This document shows positions 9,721 through 17,924 of a stretch of DNA of 64,000 nt, piece after piece. The position numbers and the translations under genes were made by a program. The notes under the pieces are model-generated. The model was not told the DNA's origin, ran no database searches, and saw only the letters and a program-made list of their open reading frames with translations. This stretch comes from Thalassotalea sp. PP2-459. GTDB lineage: Bacteria > Pseudomonadota > Gammaproteobacteria > Enterobacterales > Alteromonadaceae. Every line of letters starts with the position of its first letter. The first letter of the stretch is position 1. The DNA is taken from assembly GCF_001913705.1 (NCBI RefSeq), contig NZ_MKQD01000056.1, positions 1-64,000 on the forward strand, given 5' to 3'.

Positions 9721-10316
9721 ATATTTAATGGTCCTGTAAAGCTATTGATAATAAGTTCCTTAATATTTGAAAAAGTAGAACAAAACACGCTAACCACATC
9801 CAATTTACGCTTAAACATATGGCAATCACACGCCTCATATACTGACGCATGACGTAATGAAAATACCAAATAATAATTGAAGTGATTGTTTTGTTGTTCT
9901 CTCATCTAATTTATAGTGCTTATGAACAATTGCAAAAATAATTAGCTTAGAGGAAGTATAGAAAATAAGAATTGAAAATCAAAAATTTCGAGCATTTCTA
10001 GTTCCACCTTTACCTTAAATAAGTGATGACCATAAGAAAAGGTAAGGCGAAGTTGAGAGTTAAATAGCTTTGTTAAGTGCTTATTATCGAAAACATCAAA
10101 CCGGGTTATGTTGATCTTAGTTGTACACTTATGCAGCGCTATATATGATGTTTATACAAGGCTGAACTTAGATAACGGGGTTGTTCTGCATAAATAACCT
10201 GAGCTCAGGTTAAATAGATGAAAACGCCCTAGAAAATTCGCACTCAAAAGTTCAGCCCCACCTAACTAAAGCAAAGCCATGGGTGCTTCATATTAACAGA
10301 CGTAAAGAAGTATGCC
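9721..10316. other. Gene-poor intergenic stretch with inverted repeats
   Basis: About 600 bases with no convincing gene. A 62-codon open frame at 9717-9905 on the minus strand overlaps the regulator start by ATGA, but it has no family resemblance and no clear ribosome-binding site. The right half holds a small inverted-repeat element (10160-10257) with a 16-bp perfect palindrome inside it. The upstream promoter of the regulator must lie here, but no strong -35/-10 pair stands out. Confidence 0.5.
10160..10257. repeat. 98-bp element with 10-bp terminal inverted repeats
   Basis: GGCTGAACTT at 10160-10169 and its exact reverse complement AAGTTCAGCC at 10248-10257 bound a 98-bp non-coding segment. 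Inside it, 10196-10211 is a perfect 16-bp palindrome, AACCTGAGCTCAGGTT. Each half of that palindrome matches the terminal AACCTGAGC of the element at 26681-26877. This looks like a relic or miniature mobile element. No transposase is present and no target duplication is evident. Confidence 0.45.
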
Positions 10317-10616
10317 TTAAATGCTAAGCTTAATTTCTGTCTTGATATTTTCTTTGCGTCTGTCTTTATTCAAACGCGAATCAAGCCAACGGCCTCTATT
10401 TTTTTGATGCAAGCGGCGATCTTCCCCTGAACGTCGTTCAACAAAATACGCTTTTTTAGGCGCTTTTTTCTTTTTTTGAGTCTGTTCTGCTGTTTCATTA
10501 TTTTCTTCAGACGACTGCTCTTGCTGAGGCTCGTGTTGCTCAGGTTGGCGATCTTTTGCTGTTGTTTCCGACTTTACAAGATAGGATGGCGGTAATAAAT
10601 CTGCCAAAACGTCCAT
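10317..10616 (-). CDS. Small charged protein with ERRSGEDRR motif, unknown
   Basis: A 99-residue hydrophilic protein that I do not recognise. Residues 1-20 (MDVLADLLPPSYLVKSE...) are mildly hydrophobic. Residues 21-55 are a Gln/Glu-rich, probably disordered linker ending in a KKKK run. The C-terminal third carries a basic motif pattern, VERRSGEDRRLHQKNRGRWLDSRLNKDRR, in which the ERRxxxDRR signature appears twice in degenerate form; it resembles a nucleic-acid or phosphate-contacting element. It stands alone upstream of rsuA on the same strand, 160 bases away. ATG start is followed by plausible codon use. Probably real; function unknown. Confidence 0.55.
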   Translation of the reverse strand: MDVLADLLPPSYLVKSETTAKDRQPEQHEPQQEQSSEENNETAEQTQKKKKAPKKAYFVERRSGEDRRLHQKNRGRWLDSRLNKDRRKENIKTEIKLSI

Positions 10617-10776
10617 TTTTCATACCTAATAATTCAATTAAAAACCAAAGACTTGGTTATATTATCGGCAACGAATCGAATTTCTTTAGCAATGAATTAA
10701 CAATTTTTTGACTTTTTTTATTTTTCAGCTAAAGCGTGTTAAACGAGTAACAGCAGTAATCAGCAATTATATTATT

Positions 10777-11466
10777 TTATAAAAAATGAGCAACTTCATC
10801 ACTGGTTAAATAACGCCATTCGCCTAATTCAAGCTCTCCAAGTTTAACACTGCCAATACTTTCCCGGTGTAAACCAACCACTTTATTCCCCACTGCGGCA
10901 AACATACGTTTAACTTGATGGTACTTACCTTCGGTGATGGTAAGTAAAACTTCTTTTGGCTCGACCATTTCTAGCACTGCTGGTCGAGTAAGGTCTCTTT
11001 CTCCTTGTAATTGCACACCCGATGCAAATTGTTCAGCAGTGTCAGGTTTTAAGGCATCTCGTAACCAAACACGGTAGGTTTTCTCACACGCTTTTTTGGG
11101 CGAAATAATATTATGTGACCAACGTCCATCATCTGTGATTAACACTAACCCCGTGGTATCGGCATCAAGCCGACCAGCAATATGCATATCAAATGCTTTA
11201 TCTATATCAAGAAAATGTAATACTGATGGGTACAACTCGTCAACATTTGAACAAATAGTATCTACTGGCTTATGCAGCATAATATATCTTGATTGTCTGG
11301 CGATTAATTGACTGCCATCTACACGAATATCATTGTTTTCATGTACCTGTGTAGCAGGGTTGGTAATAACCTCATTATTTACCGTTACTTCACCTTTTTT
11401 TAATAACTTTTTGGCTTCTGTTCGAGTAAGTTCGGTACTTTTACAAATAAATTTATCTAAACGCAT
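10777..11466 (-). CDS. rsuA: 16S rRNA pseudouridine(516) synthase RsuA
   Basis: A 229-residue pseudouridine synthase that modifies U516 of 16S rRNA. It has an N-terminal S4 RNA-binding domain (MRLDKFICKSTELTRTEAKKLLKKGEVTVN, residues 1-60), then the RsuA/RluB catalytic domain with the signature AGRLDADTTGLVLITDDG around residues 93-110, where the Asp of RLDADTTG is the catalytic residue. The late motif EGKYHQVKRMFAAVGNKVVGLHR is also typical. The ATG at 11466 is chosen over an in-frame TTG two codons upstream. It is divergent from the LysE-type exporter gene. Length equals E. coli RsuA (231). Confidence 0.9.
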   Translation of the reverse strand: MRLDKFICKSTELTRTEAKKLLKKGEVTVNNEVITNPATQVHENNDIRVDGSQLIARQSRYIMLHKPVDTICSNVDELYPSVLHFLDIDKAFDMHIAGRLDADTTGLVLITDDGRWSHNIISPKKACEKTYRVWLRDALKPDTAEQFASGVQLQGERDLTRPAVLEMVEPKEVLLTITEGKYHQVKRMFAAVGNKVVGLHRESIGSVKLGELELGEWRYLTSDEVAHFL

Positions 11467-11585
11467 AGGCAAGTTTTTGTCGTCGTATTGTCAATCTTAG
11501 TGCAAAATTACGCCAAGATTGCAATATTGGATTGATTAAGTGATGATAATCTGACAATTGTAATCTTTCACACGAGATCCAACAA

Positions 11586-12257
11586 ATGGATTTACTCTCA
11601 GGCCTAATAATAATTACTTCAGTTCACTTATTAGCTGCGGCCTCTCCAGGGCCTGACTTCGTATTAGTGACACAACAAACTCTTAAACATGGCAAAAAAG
11701 CTGGCCTGCTTTGTTCCTTAGGTATTGCGTTGGGGTTATCCGTTCATATCATATATTCTGCTTTAGGGTTAGCAGCAGTAATAGCCAGCTCCGATACCTT
11801 ATTGTGGGGAATAAAAATTCTCGGTGCTGGTTACTTATTTTATTTAGGTATTCAAGGCTTACGTGCAACACCACGTAATATAGAGCCACCGTTGAATCAA
11901 GAAGATACACTTATTGGTAAAAATGACGAGAATAATTTAAACAACAGACAAGAAGAGTCAAGCGTAAAAACGATCATCAAAGGCTTTTTTTGTAACGCCT
12001 TAAACCCTAAAGCCCCCATTTATTTTGTCGCATTATTTACTGTGATATTGTCGCCAGAGCTACCTAGTACACACTTAATCATTTATGGCATTTGGTTAAT
12101 GGTGATTCAATTAGCCTGGTTTTGTTTGGTCACGCTCTTATTCTCACAACCTCGCATTAATTTGAAATTTCAGCAAATGGGCCATTGGATTGATAAAGTT
12201 ACTGGTGGCGCTATGGTTTTATTAGGCATCAAAGTATTGACTTCTAAACTAGAATAA
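11586..12257 (+). CDS. LysE/RhtB family amino-acid exporter
   Basis: A 223-residue inner-membrane protein of the LysE/RhtB translocator family, which exports amino acids or their derivatives. The N-terminal signature AAASPGPDFVLVTQQTLKHGKKAGLLCSLGIALG is clear (residues 17-50), followed by membrane segments at about 38-62, 66-88, 140-162, 170-192 and 200-220. The cytoplasmic loop near residues 98-128 is longer and more Asn/Glu-rich than usual (EDTLIGKNDENNLNNRQEE). Substrate cannot be read from the sequence. The DUF962 gene follows 11 bases later, so the two are probably co-transcribed. Confidence 0.85.
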   Translation: MDLLSGLIIITSVHLLAAASPGPDFVLVTQQTLKHGKKAGLLCSLGIALGLSVHIIYSALGLAAVIASSDTLLWGIKILGAGYLFYLGIQGLRATPRNIEPPLNQEDTLIGKNDENNLNNRQEESSVKTIIKGFFCNALNPKAPIYFVALFTVILSPELPSTHLIIYGIWLMVIQLAWFCLVTLLFSQPRINLKFQQMGHWIDKVTGGAMVLLGIKVLTSKLE

Positions 12258-12268
12258 CAGAGACAATA

Positions 12269-12577
12269 ATGGCAGAAAAAACCTATCAATCTTTTGCTGA
12301 CTTTTATCCATTTTATTTGAGCCAGCATAAAAATAAAACCTGTAGACGTTTACATTTCATGGGCTCTTTATTCGTGCTTATTCTACTTATGTTGAGTATT
12401 TTTACTCAACATTGGCTGTATTTATTTTATGTGCCTATTGCAGGTTATGGATTTGCTTGGATTGGTCATTTCTTTTATGAAAAAAATAAACCTGCCACTT
12501 TTAGTTACCCCATTTATAGCTTGATTGGTGACTGGGTAATGTTTAAAGACATTCTGCTTGGTAAAGTCAAACTTTAA
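12269..12577 (+). CDS. DUF962 / Mpo1-like membrane protein
   Basis: A 102-residue protein with the DUF962 pattern: SFADFYPFYLSQHKNKTCRRLHFMGS near residues 7-32, and the late segment GYGFAWIGHFFYEKNKPATF at about 60-79. The conserved histidines (in SQHKN, RRLHF, and IGHFF) are the residues that, in yeast Mpo1, bind iron for alpha-oxidation of 2-hydroxy fatty acids. Two membrane segments are visible, at about 33-48 and 48-70. Bacterial members are poorly characterised, so the dioxygenase role is inference. It sits directly downstream of the exporter gene. Confidence 0.85.
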   Translation: MAEKTYQSFADFYPFYLSQHKNKTCRRLHFMGSLFVLILLMLSIFTQHWLYLFYVPIAGYGFAWIGHFFYEKNKPATFSYPIYSLIGDWVMFKDILLGKVKL

Positions 12578-12748
12578 CGGTAGATGCAGCTAGCCATGTT
12601 ATTTGGCTTGAATTCGAATAAATAATATGTCGCCAAATCACGACTAGTTCTATCAAGTATTCTCGACTCCGTGTTAAATATATTTGACACATGAAACACA
12701 AATAAGTAACATCACCCAATGTCTACTATTTTTTACATGGTGTTTAAT

Positions 12749-13207
12749 ATGTCTTACAAAGAAAAAACTATCTGGATATCTTTACTAATTTTACTTTATA
12801 TTTGGGGTGATTATGGTTTCAGCTTATTAGCCTTGATAGAACAACAACAGTTAACACAAACGAATGTCAATTCATTACTAAAAGTGGTTATTTTCAAAAC
12901 CATTGCGTTAGAAATTATTTTAAATATTGTACTGGCCGTGATTAGTGCAAAAGATGCAAACGTTGATGAAGATGAACGCGATAAACAAATATCACTTCGT
13001 GCCAGTAAATATGCCTATGTTGTATTGTCAGTAGGTGTTGCTCTTGCTATTTTTTACACCTTAGCACCAATGTTAAACGCCTTTCTATTACCAGACACGC
13101 AATTAGCCTACCACGAAAAAATTATCCAAATCATTATTATTTTTATGGTAAGTGCTGAAATTACGAGAATGAGCTCACAGCTATTCTTCTATCGCAGGGG
13201 CTTTTAA
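12749..13207 (+). CDS. Four-helix membrane protein paired with an XRE regulator
   Basis: A roughly 152-residue integral membrane protein of unknown function. Four hydrophobic segments are seen (KTIWISLLILLYIWGDYG; LKVVIFKTIALEIILNIVLAV; YAYVVLSVGVALAIFYTLAPM; IIQIIIIFMVSAEITRM). Between segments two and three lies a charged cytoplasmic-type stretch DANVDEDERDKQISLRASKYA. The Met at 12749 is preferred, with in-frame ATG codons at 12719 and 12737 as alternatives, because a weak GGTG sits just upstream of it. The gene ends 2 bases before the XRE gene. Membrane protein plus small XRE repressor pairs are common two-gene modules, often autoregulated. Confidence 0.7.
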   Translation: MSYKEKTIWISLLILLYIWGDYGFSLLALIEQQQLTQTNVNSLLKVVIFKTIALEIILNIVLAVISAKDANVDEDERDKQISLRASKYAYVVLSVGVALAIFYTLAPMLNAFLLPDTQLAYHEKIIQIIIIFMVSAEITRMSSQLFFYRRGF

Positions 13208-13209
13208 CG

Positions 13210-13434
13210 ATGACAAAAGTGATCACTAACACGCTTCGTAAGTTACGCTTCGAGCAAAATGAAATGACACAACAGCAACTTGCCGATGCAATTAGCGTTT
13301 CAAGGCAAACTGTTGTAGCCATAGAAAAAGGAAAATATTCCCCCTCACTAGAGGTGGCATTTAAAATTGCTGATGTATTCGCAGTCAATATTAGCGATGT
13401 ATTTCAATATCAACATAGCAGTAACACAGACTAA
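13210..13434 (+). CDS. Small XRE-family transcriptional regulator
   Basis: A 74-residue protein consisting almost only of a helix-turn-helix domain: NTLRKLRFEQNEMTQQQLADAISVSRQTVVAIEKGKYSPSLEVAFKIADVFAVNISDVF. The recognition helix is VSRQTVVAIEKGKY, as in YozG-type short regulators. It begins 2 bases after the membrane-protein gene and is therefore translated from the same message. It probably controls that operon, though the operator is not evident; no strong inverted repeat is seen in the 140 bases upstream of the pair. Confidence 0.88.
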   Translation: MTKVITNTLRKLRFEQNEMTQQQLADAISVSRQTVVAIEKGKYSPSLEVAFKIADVFAVNISDVFQYQHSSNTD

Positions 13435-13512
13435 AAAGCGAATACCACGTTACATAGAATGTGAACAATTATTTCTACCAAGTACTATTCGCTAGTAGGT
13501 CATTTTTTGTCG

Positions 13513-14349
13513 TTACTCTAACTTTGTCGGTTTATTAACAAGAAGCGCTTTTATTTCCGCTAATTCATTTTGAAGAGATTCAATTTGCGCTCTACTTGCT
13601 GGTTCTGCTCCTTGTGCAGATTCACCGTGCTGTTTAGCACGGTGTTGCTCATGTTCTTCATTCATCACATCTAAAATAGTCCCAACCATCATGTTGAGAA
13701 AAATAAATGCCGTTAGAAAAATAAAAGATAAATAGAAAATCCAACTTAACGGATGTACTGCCATTGTTTCATACATTACATCGGTCCAATCTTCAAAGGT
13801 TGCTACTCGAAATAATGTTAATAATGAAATTGAAACGTCTCCCCATAACTCTTCATTAATTTCATGAAAAATGATGCTGCCTATTGCCGCGTAAATGTAA
13901 AAAATAACGAACATTAACAATGCAATATAACCCATTCTTGGTATGGCTTTAATTAACGCATTAATCAGCAACCTTAATTCAGGCACCATGGAAACTAGCC
14001 TGAGTACTCTAAAAACTCGTAGTAATCTCGCTAATAAAACACCAGAACCACCATCAGGAACTAAACTCCCTATTACAATAATGGTGTCAAAGATATTCCA
14101 ACCACTCTTAAAAAATGATTTTTTATCTGCAGTGGCTAAAAAGCGAATAATAATTTCAATCAGAAAAAATACCGTGACCGCGTTGTCTGCAAATGATAAC
14201 AGTTGAATAACCGGTTCAGGTAAATCGTGCGTTTTAGCACCGATAAGCAATGCCGATAGAATGATAACGGCAATAACACTCCATTGAAACCATGGGCTCG
14301 AATCAATTTGTTTCAATCTATCTTTAAGTGAAATTACGACAGTACTCAT
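13513..14349 (-). CDS. Voltage-gated-type ion channel (bacterial sodium channel family)
   Basis: A 278-residue single-subunit channel of the six-helix ion-transport family that works as a tetramer in the inner membrane. The S4 voltage sensor is visible as LLARLLRVFRVLRLV, with regularly spaced arginines, around residues 105-119. S5-S6 flank the pore loop FRVATFEDWTDVMYE, whose FEDW resembles the LESW selectivity filter of NaChBac-type sodium channels. The C-terminal tail after S6 (MNEEHEQHRAK ... LQNELAEIKALL) looks like the four-helix coiled coil of this family. It starts 2 bases after the upstream hydrolase gene. Ion selectivity for Na+ or Ca2+ is not decided by sequence alone. Confidence 0.85.
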   Translation of the reverse strand: MSTVVISLKDRLKQIDSSPWFQWSVIAVIILSALLIGAKTHDLPEPVIQLLSFADNAVTVFFLIEIIIRFLATADKKSFFKSGWNIFDTIIVIGSLVPDGGSGVLLARLLRVFRVLRLVSMVPELRLLINALIKAIPRMGYIALLMFVIFYIYAAIGSIIFHEINEELWGDVSISLLTLFRVATFEDWTDVMYETMAVHPLSWIFYLSFIFLTAFIFLNMMVGTILDVMNEEHEQHRAKQHGESAQGAEPASRAQIESLQNELAEIKALLVNKPTKLE

Positions 14350-14351
14350 TG

Positions 14352-14996
14352 TTAACTTACCCTGTCAGCAACAAAAGGGTTGGTTCTTCTTTCTTCACCA
14401 AAAGTACTCATTGGCCCATGCCCAGGAATAAAACGAACATCGTCCCCTAACGGAAAGAGGTTTTCACGAATAGATTCGATCAAAGTGGCATGGTCACCAC
14501 GAGGAAAATCTGTTCGCCCCATTGAGCCTTTAAATAATACATCGCCTACTTGCGCCAGTTTAGTATCGCGATGGAAAAAAACCACATGCCCTGGTGTATG
14601 TCCAGGGCAAAAATACACTTCTAAAGTAATATGTCCAAAACTTACGGTATCTCCTTGGTTTAACCATCGAGTGGGTTCAAAAACCTCTGCATGATCAAAA
14701 CCAAAGCGCGTAATTTGCTCTGGGATCAAATCAATCCAAAATTTGTCTTCTTTATGTGGCCCTTCAATATCAACCGAATACTTTTCAGCAACGGCTTTGG
14801 TAGCGCCTGCATGATCAATATGCGCATGGGTCAATAATACTTTTTCTAATGTAACACCATTTTGTTCAATGGCTTGATTAATGAGTTCTATATCACCACC
14901 AGGGTCTACAACAGCGGCTTTTTTTGTTTCATCACACCAAAATAATGTGCAATTTTGTTGAAAAGGTGTAACAGGGATAATTTGGTATTGCAACAT
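14352..14996 (-). CDS. ycbL: Metallo-beta-lactamase-fold hydrolase, YcbL-like
   Basis: A 214-residue binuclear metal hydrolase resembling the type II glyoxalase YcbL, which hydrolyses thioesters such as lactoylglutathione. The zinc-binding motif THAHIDHAG (about residues 55-63) and the later ligands in CPGHTPGHVVFF, VGDVLFKGSMGRTDFPRGD and FIPGHGPMSTFG are all present. The ATG at 14996 is chosen because GAGAG lies just upstream; an earlier in-frame TTG lacks this. The gene is followed 2 bases later by the ion-channel gene. True substrate is unproven for this subfamily. Confidence 0.85.
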   Translation of the reverse strand: MLQYQIIPVTPFQQNCTLFWCDETKKAAVVDPGGDIELINQAIEQNGVTLEKVLLTHAHIDHAGATKAVAEKYSVDIEGPHKEDKFWIDLIPEQITRFGFDHAEVFEPTRWLNQGDTVSFGHITLEVYFCPGHTPGHVVFFHRDTKLAQVGDVLFKGSMGRTDFPRGDHATLIESIRENLFPLGDDVRFIPGHGPMSTFGEERRTNPFVADRVS

Positions 14997-15193
14997 AGTA
15001 ACTCTCAAGTTTCAAAATTAGGAACTATTTTCTCTGCTCCTTAATGTGGGTGCAACCCATTTTTAATTCAATACTAGGTTGAATATATTTACATCAACAA
15101 GGAAAGAAATGTTAAGAAATCATTAAAATTACTTTCCTATTTCTAGTGAACTCGGTAAGCTCGGCTGAAATAAAAATAATAGCGCAACACTAT

Positions 15194-16531
15194 ATGACAC
15201 AACTTAGGGACTCTTTTCATTCACGCATTGGTTTTGTACTGGCTGCTGCCGGCTCTGCCATTGGCCTTGGTAACATTTGGGGTTTTCCAACGAACGCGGC
15301 TAATAACGGTGGTGGTGCCTTTCTGTTTGTTTATTTAGTCGTCACAATATTGTTGGCGTTACCCGCTTTATACGCGGAAGTCTACATTGGTAATCAAGCA
15401 CAAAAAAACCCAGTATCGGCATTAGGAGATGCCTGTAAAGGTGTTTCTGAAGGATTAGGTCGTAAAGCAGGTATCATCGGCTTATGCGGCGCTATCATGA
15501 TGTTGAGTTTCTATACTATCGTAGCTGGCTGGATGCTTTCTCATGCACTATCTGCAATTTCAGAGCTTGTCGGTCTAACCGACATTTCGCAGTGGCTAGC
15601 AACCTCAAGCACTGAACGAAATTTGCTATTCACGCCTATTTTTATCTTATTAGGAGCAGCAATTGTTCATCAAGGTGTGAACGCCGGTATTGAAAAGTGG
15701 TCTACTCGATTAATGCCAATTTTATTGATCATGTTGTTCGGCTTAATTGTCTATATATTACAACAGCCAGGTGCGATGGAAGGGTTAAAAGTATATTTGA
15801 TCCCTGACTTTAGCCAAATCACCAACCCAACATTAGTGGTTTCAGCGATGGGGCAAGCATTCTTTTCTTTATCAATAGGTGTTGGCGGTATGATGGTTTA
15901 CGGTTCATACATGCAAAAAGATAAAGACTTAGGCAAGTTAGTATTGTCTATTACCGCATTAGATACCGGCATCGCCTTTTTAGCGGGTTTACTGATAATT
16001 CCTGCGTTATTTGTTGCTCAACATGCTGGTCAGCAAGTATTTGAAGGAAATGAGCTTATTGGTGAAGGCCAATTGATTTTCCATATCTTACCTGAGTTAT
16101 TTACCTCAATGGGCTCTATTGGCCTTGTTGTTGCCGCAAGCTTCTTTTTGTTGTTATCAATTGCCGCATTAACGTCAACCATTTCATCCACTGAAGTGCC
16201 TGTTGCCTTTCTAATGGAAGATAAAAAGGTATCTCGACAAAAAGCGACCTGGTTAGTATCGGCTACAGTATTATTTTTCTCTCTGCTGTTAATCGCCTTT
16301 TTTGATGTATTATTTGGGGCATTTATTAGCGTACTCACCACTATTTTACAGCCTCTTAGCTGCCTATTTTATTTTATCGTTGTTGGTTGGTTATGGAAAA
16401 GAGGCAATAAACTTCGTGATAGTGACCTACAACAAAATCGACCTTGGCTACGTCATTGGGGTAATTATTTGCGTTTTGTCTGCCCATTGTTGTTAACCGT
16501 CGTGTTTGTCAATGTGGCGATTTTAAATTAA
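15194..16531 (+). CDS. Sodium-dependent transporter (NSS/SNF family)
   Basis: A roughly 445-residue Na+-coupled symporter of the neurotransmitter:sodium family. The N-terminal signature DSFHSRIGFVLAAAGSAIGLGNIWGFPTNAANNGGG, with its unwound first helix, forms the sodium and substrate sites. About eleven membrane helices follow, and bacterial members commonly have eleven. Prokaryotic relatives carry amino acids such as tryptophan or tyrosine; the substrate here is unknown. ATG at 15194 matches the usual family start MTQLRDSFHSR. A GTG 16 codons earlier is possible but would add a non-conserved polar extension. A bidirectional terminator follows. Confidence 0.88.
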   Translation: MTQLRDSFHSRIGFVLAAAGSAIGLGNIWGFPTNAANNGGGAFLFVYLVVTILLALPALYAEVYIGNQAQKNPVSALGDACKGVSEGLGRKAGIIGLCGAIMMLSFYTIVAGWMLSHALSAISELVGLTDISQWLATSSTERNLLFTPIFILLGAAIVHQGVNAGIEKWSTRLMPILLIMLFGLIVYILQQPGAMEGLKVYLIPDFSQITNPTLVVSAMGQAFFSLSIGVGGMMVYGSYMQKDKDLGKLVLSITALDTGIAFLAGLLIIPALFVAQHAGQQVFEGNELIGEGQLIFHILPELFTSMGSIGLVVAASFFLLLSIAALTSTISSTEVPVAFLMEDKKVSRQKATWLVSATVLFFSLLLIAFFDVLFGAFISVLTTILQPLSCLFYFIVVGWLWKRGNKLRDSDLQQNRPWLRHWGNYLRFVCPLLLTVVFVNVAILN

Positions 16532-16564
16532 TAGTCATTAATTAACGTTATTAAAAGTAAAAAA

Positions 16565-16592
16565 GCCTTACACATAGCACAGTGTGTAAGGC
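16565..16592. terminator. Bidirectional terminator between the transporter and diguanylate cyclase genes
   Basis: A 10-bp stem (GCCTTACACA / TGTGTAAGGC) with an 8-base loop lies between convergent genes. A-rich sequence precedes it and TTTTT follows it, so it can work as an intrinsic terminator on both strands. Confidence 0.85.
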
Positions 16593-16628
16593 ATTTTTAC
16601 TTCATTGTTCAACGCGATATAAACACGA

Positions 16629-17819
16629 CTACCGACTAACGTTGTTTCTGCCCTTCTTCTTCGCGCGATATAGTGCTTGATCTGCTACCTTTACGACTTG
16701 TTCAAAGCTTTGTTTATCTTCTCGGGCAGAGACTCCCATAGAAACAGTCACACTCACTGTTTTGGTTTGCTCTGTTGGCTTACTGCCACGTGCTTTTTTA
16801 CTTTTTCTTACTGGGTGCCTAATAATGATTTTATAATCAGCAATTAATTGACGAATGCGTTCAAGTTCAGGCGTTGCACCCTCAATCGTCTTCCGAGGAA
16901 ATATTAGGGTGAACTCTTCACCACCATATCTAAACGCTTTGCCTCCTTCACCCACCGTCGCTAATTTTGCAGCTACTAGCTTTAATACCTGATCGCCAAT
17001 ATCATGACCGTAACTGTCATTAAACTTCTTAAAATGATCGATGTCTACCATTGCAACACAGTAGCGTCGCCCTAAGGATAATGCGTACTGATTTAATGCT
17101 CTACGGGATGGAATAGTTGTGAGTTCATCGCGATAGGCAAGATAATATGAATCAATGACCACCACCACAATATAGTGCACTAACAACAGTGTAAGTATTG
17201 CACTCAAAGGTAAAGTTAATTGTTGATAATACGCTAAACTCGCAACCAGTAAACTTGTGAGTAAAGAAGCGATTAATAAGCTAGGGTATCGCAACGATTG
17301 AAACAATATATAGCTACAGGAAAGCAGCAATGGAAGTGTAATCGTTATATGCGCGCTAAGTTGTGCAGGCCAGCCAAGTAGTAAGGTTTGGGCAGTTAAA
17401 TATTCACCGAATAACAACCAACCTTTTGCCAAAAGAATACAAGAAAAAATAGCAGCTAGGCGCAATCCACCATGGACAGAAATTAAACTACGATCTTTCA
17501 CATTCACTAAAAAGCTTAAGATGAACATCGCAGATAAAAATATCCACTCTTGGTGTTGAATAAACCAGTCATTACTGACCAGTTGTTGTTGAAAGAGTAA
17601 ATAAACGCTAAGTAAACTAATGATAAGTAAGGTATATCGACTTCTACTAAATTGCGCAGTAAAAATAATACCTACAGCAAATAACCCTAACACAACCTGT
17701 TCGATTAGATTTATTTTACTTAACCAATACGATTGACTATAACAAGCAACAACAAAGAATATGCTGACTGCTAGCCCTGTCCATAATGTGGTTTTTATAC
17801 CTTCAATTTTTTGCAACAA
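16629..17819 (-). CDS. Membrane-bound diguanylate cyclase (GGDEF)
   Basis: A 396-residue inner-membrane protein expected to make cyclic di-GMP from two GTP. Residues 1-220 hold about seven hydrophobic segments with short loops, a sensory membrane module that I cannot assign to a named family. The C-terminal GGDEF domain (about 230-395) begins DELTTIPSRRALNQYA, contains ATVGEGGKAFRYGGEEFTLIF with the active-site GGEEF variant, and ends DQALYRAKKKGRNNVSR. A basic insert (VRKSKKARGSKPTEQ) lies between the GGEEF strand and the last strands and is longer than usual. No EAL domain is present. An upstream RxxD inhibitory motif is not clear. Confidence 0.88.
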   Translation of the reverse strand: MLQKIEGIKTTLWTGLAVSIFFVVACYSQSYWLSKINLIEQVVLGLFAVGIIFTAQFSRSRYTLLIISLLSVYLLFQQQLVSNDWFIQHQEWIFLSAMFILSFLVNVKDRSLISVHGGLRLAAIFSCILLAKGWLLFGEYLTAQTLLLGWPAQLSAHITITLPLLLSCSYILFQSLRYPSLLIASLLTSLLVASLAYYQQLTLPLSAILTLLLVHYIVVVVIDSYYLAYRDELTTIPSRRALNQYALSLGRRYCVAMVDIDHFKKFNDSYGHDIGDQVLKLVAAKLATVGEGGKAFRYGGEEFTLIFPRKTIEGATPELERIRQLIADYKIIIRHPVRKSKKARGSKPTEQTKTVSVTVSMGVSAREDKQSFEQVVKVADQALYRAKKKGRNNVSR

Positions 17820-17924
17820 CTATACAGCCCTATCATTGTTATTTTTCGACATTTTTTATTTCATTGCACCTCTAGACAAGGTGACAACCGTAAACGCTAT
17901 TGTATGGTGTGATATAAGCGGCAA

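Noticed and set aside
9717-9905. 62-codon minus-strand open frame overlapping the regulator start by ATGA
   Set aside because: No family resemblance, no clear ribosome-binding site and an unlikely composition; more probably chance.
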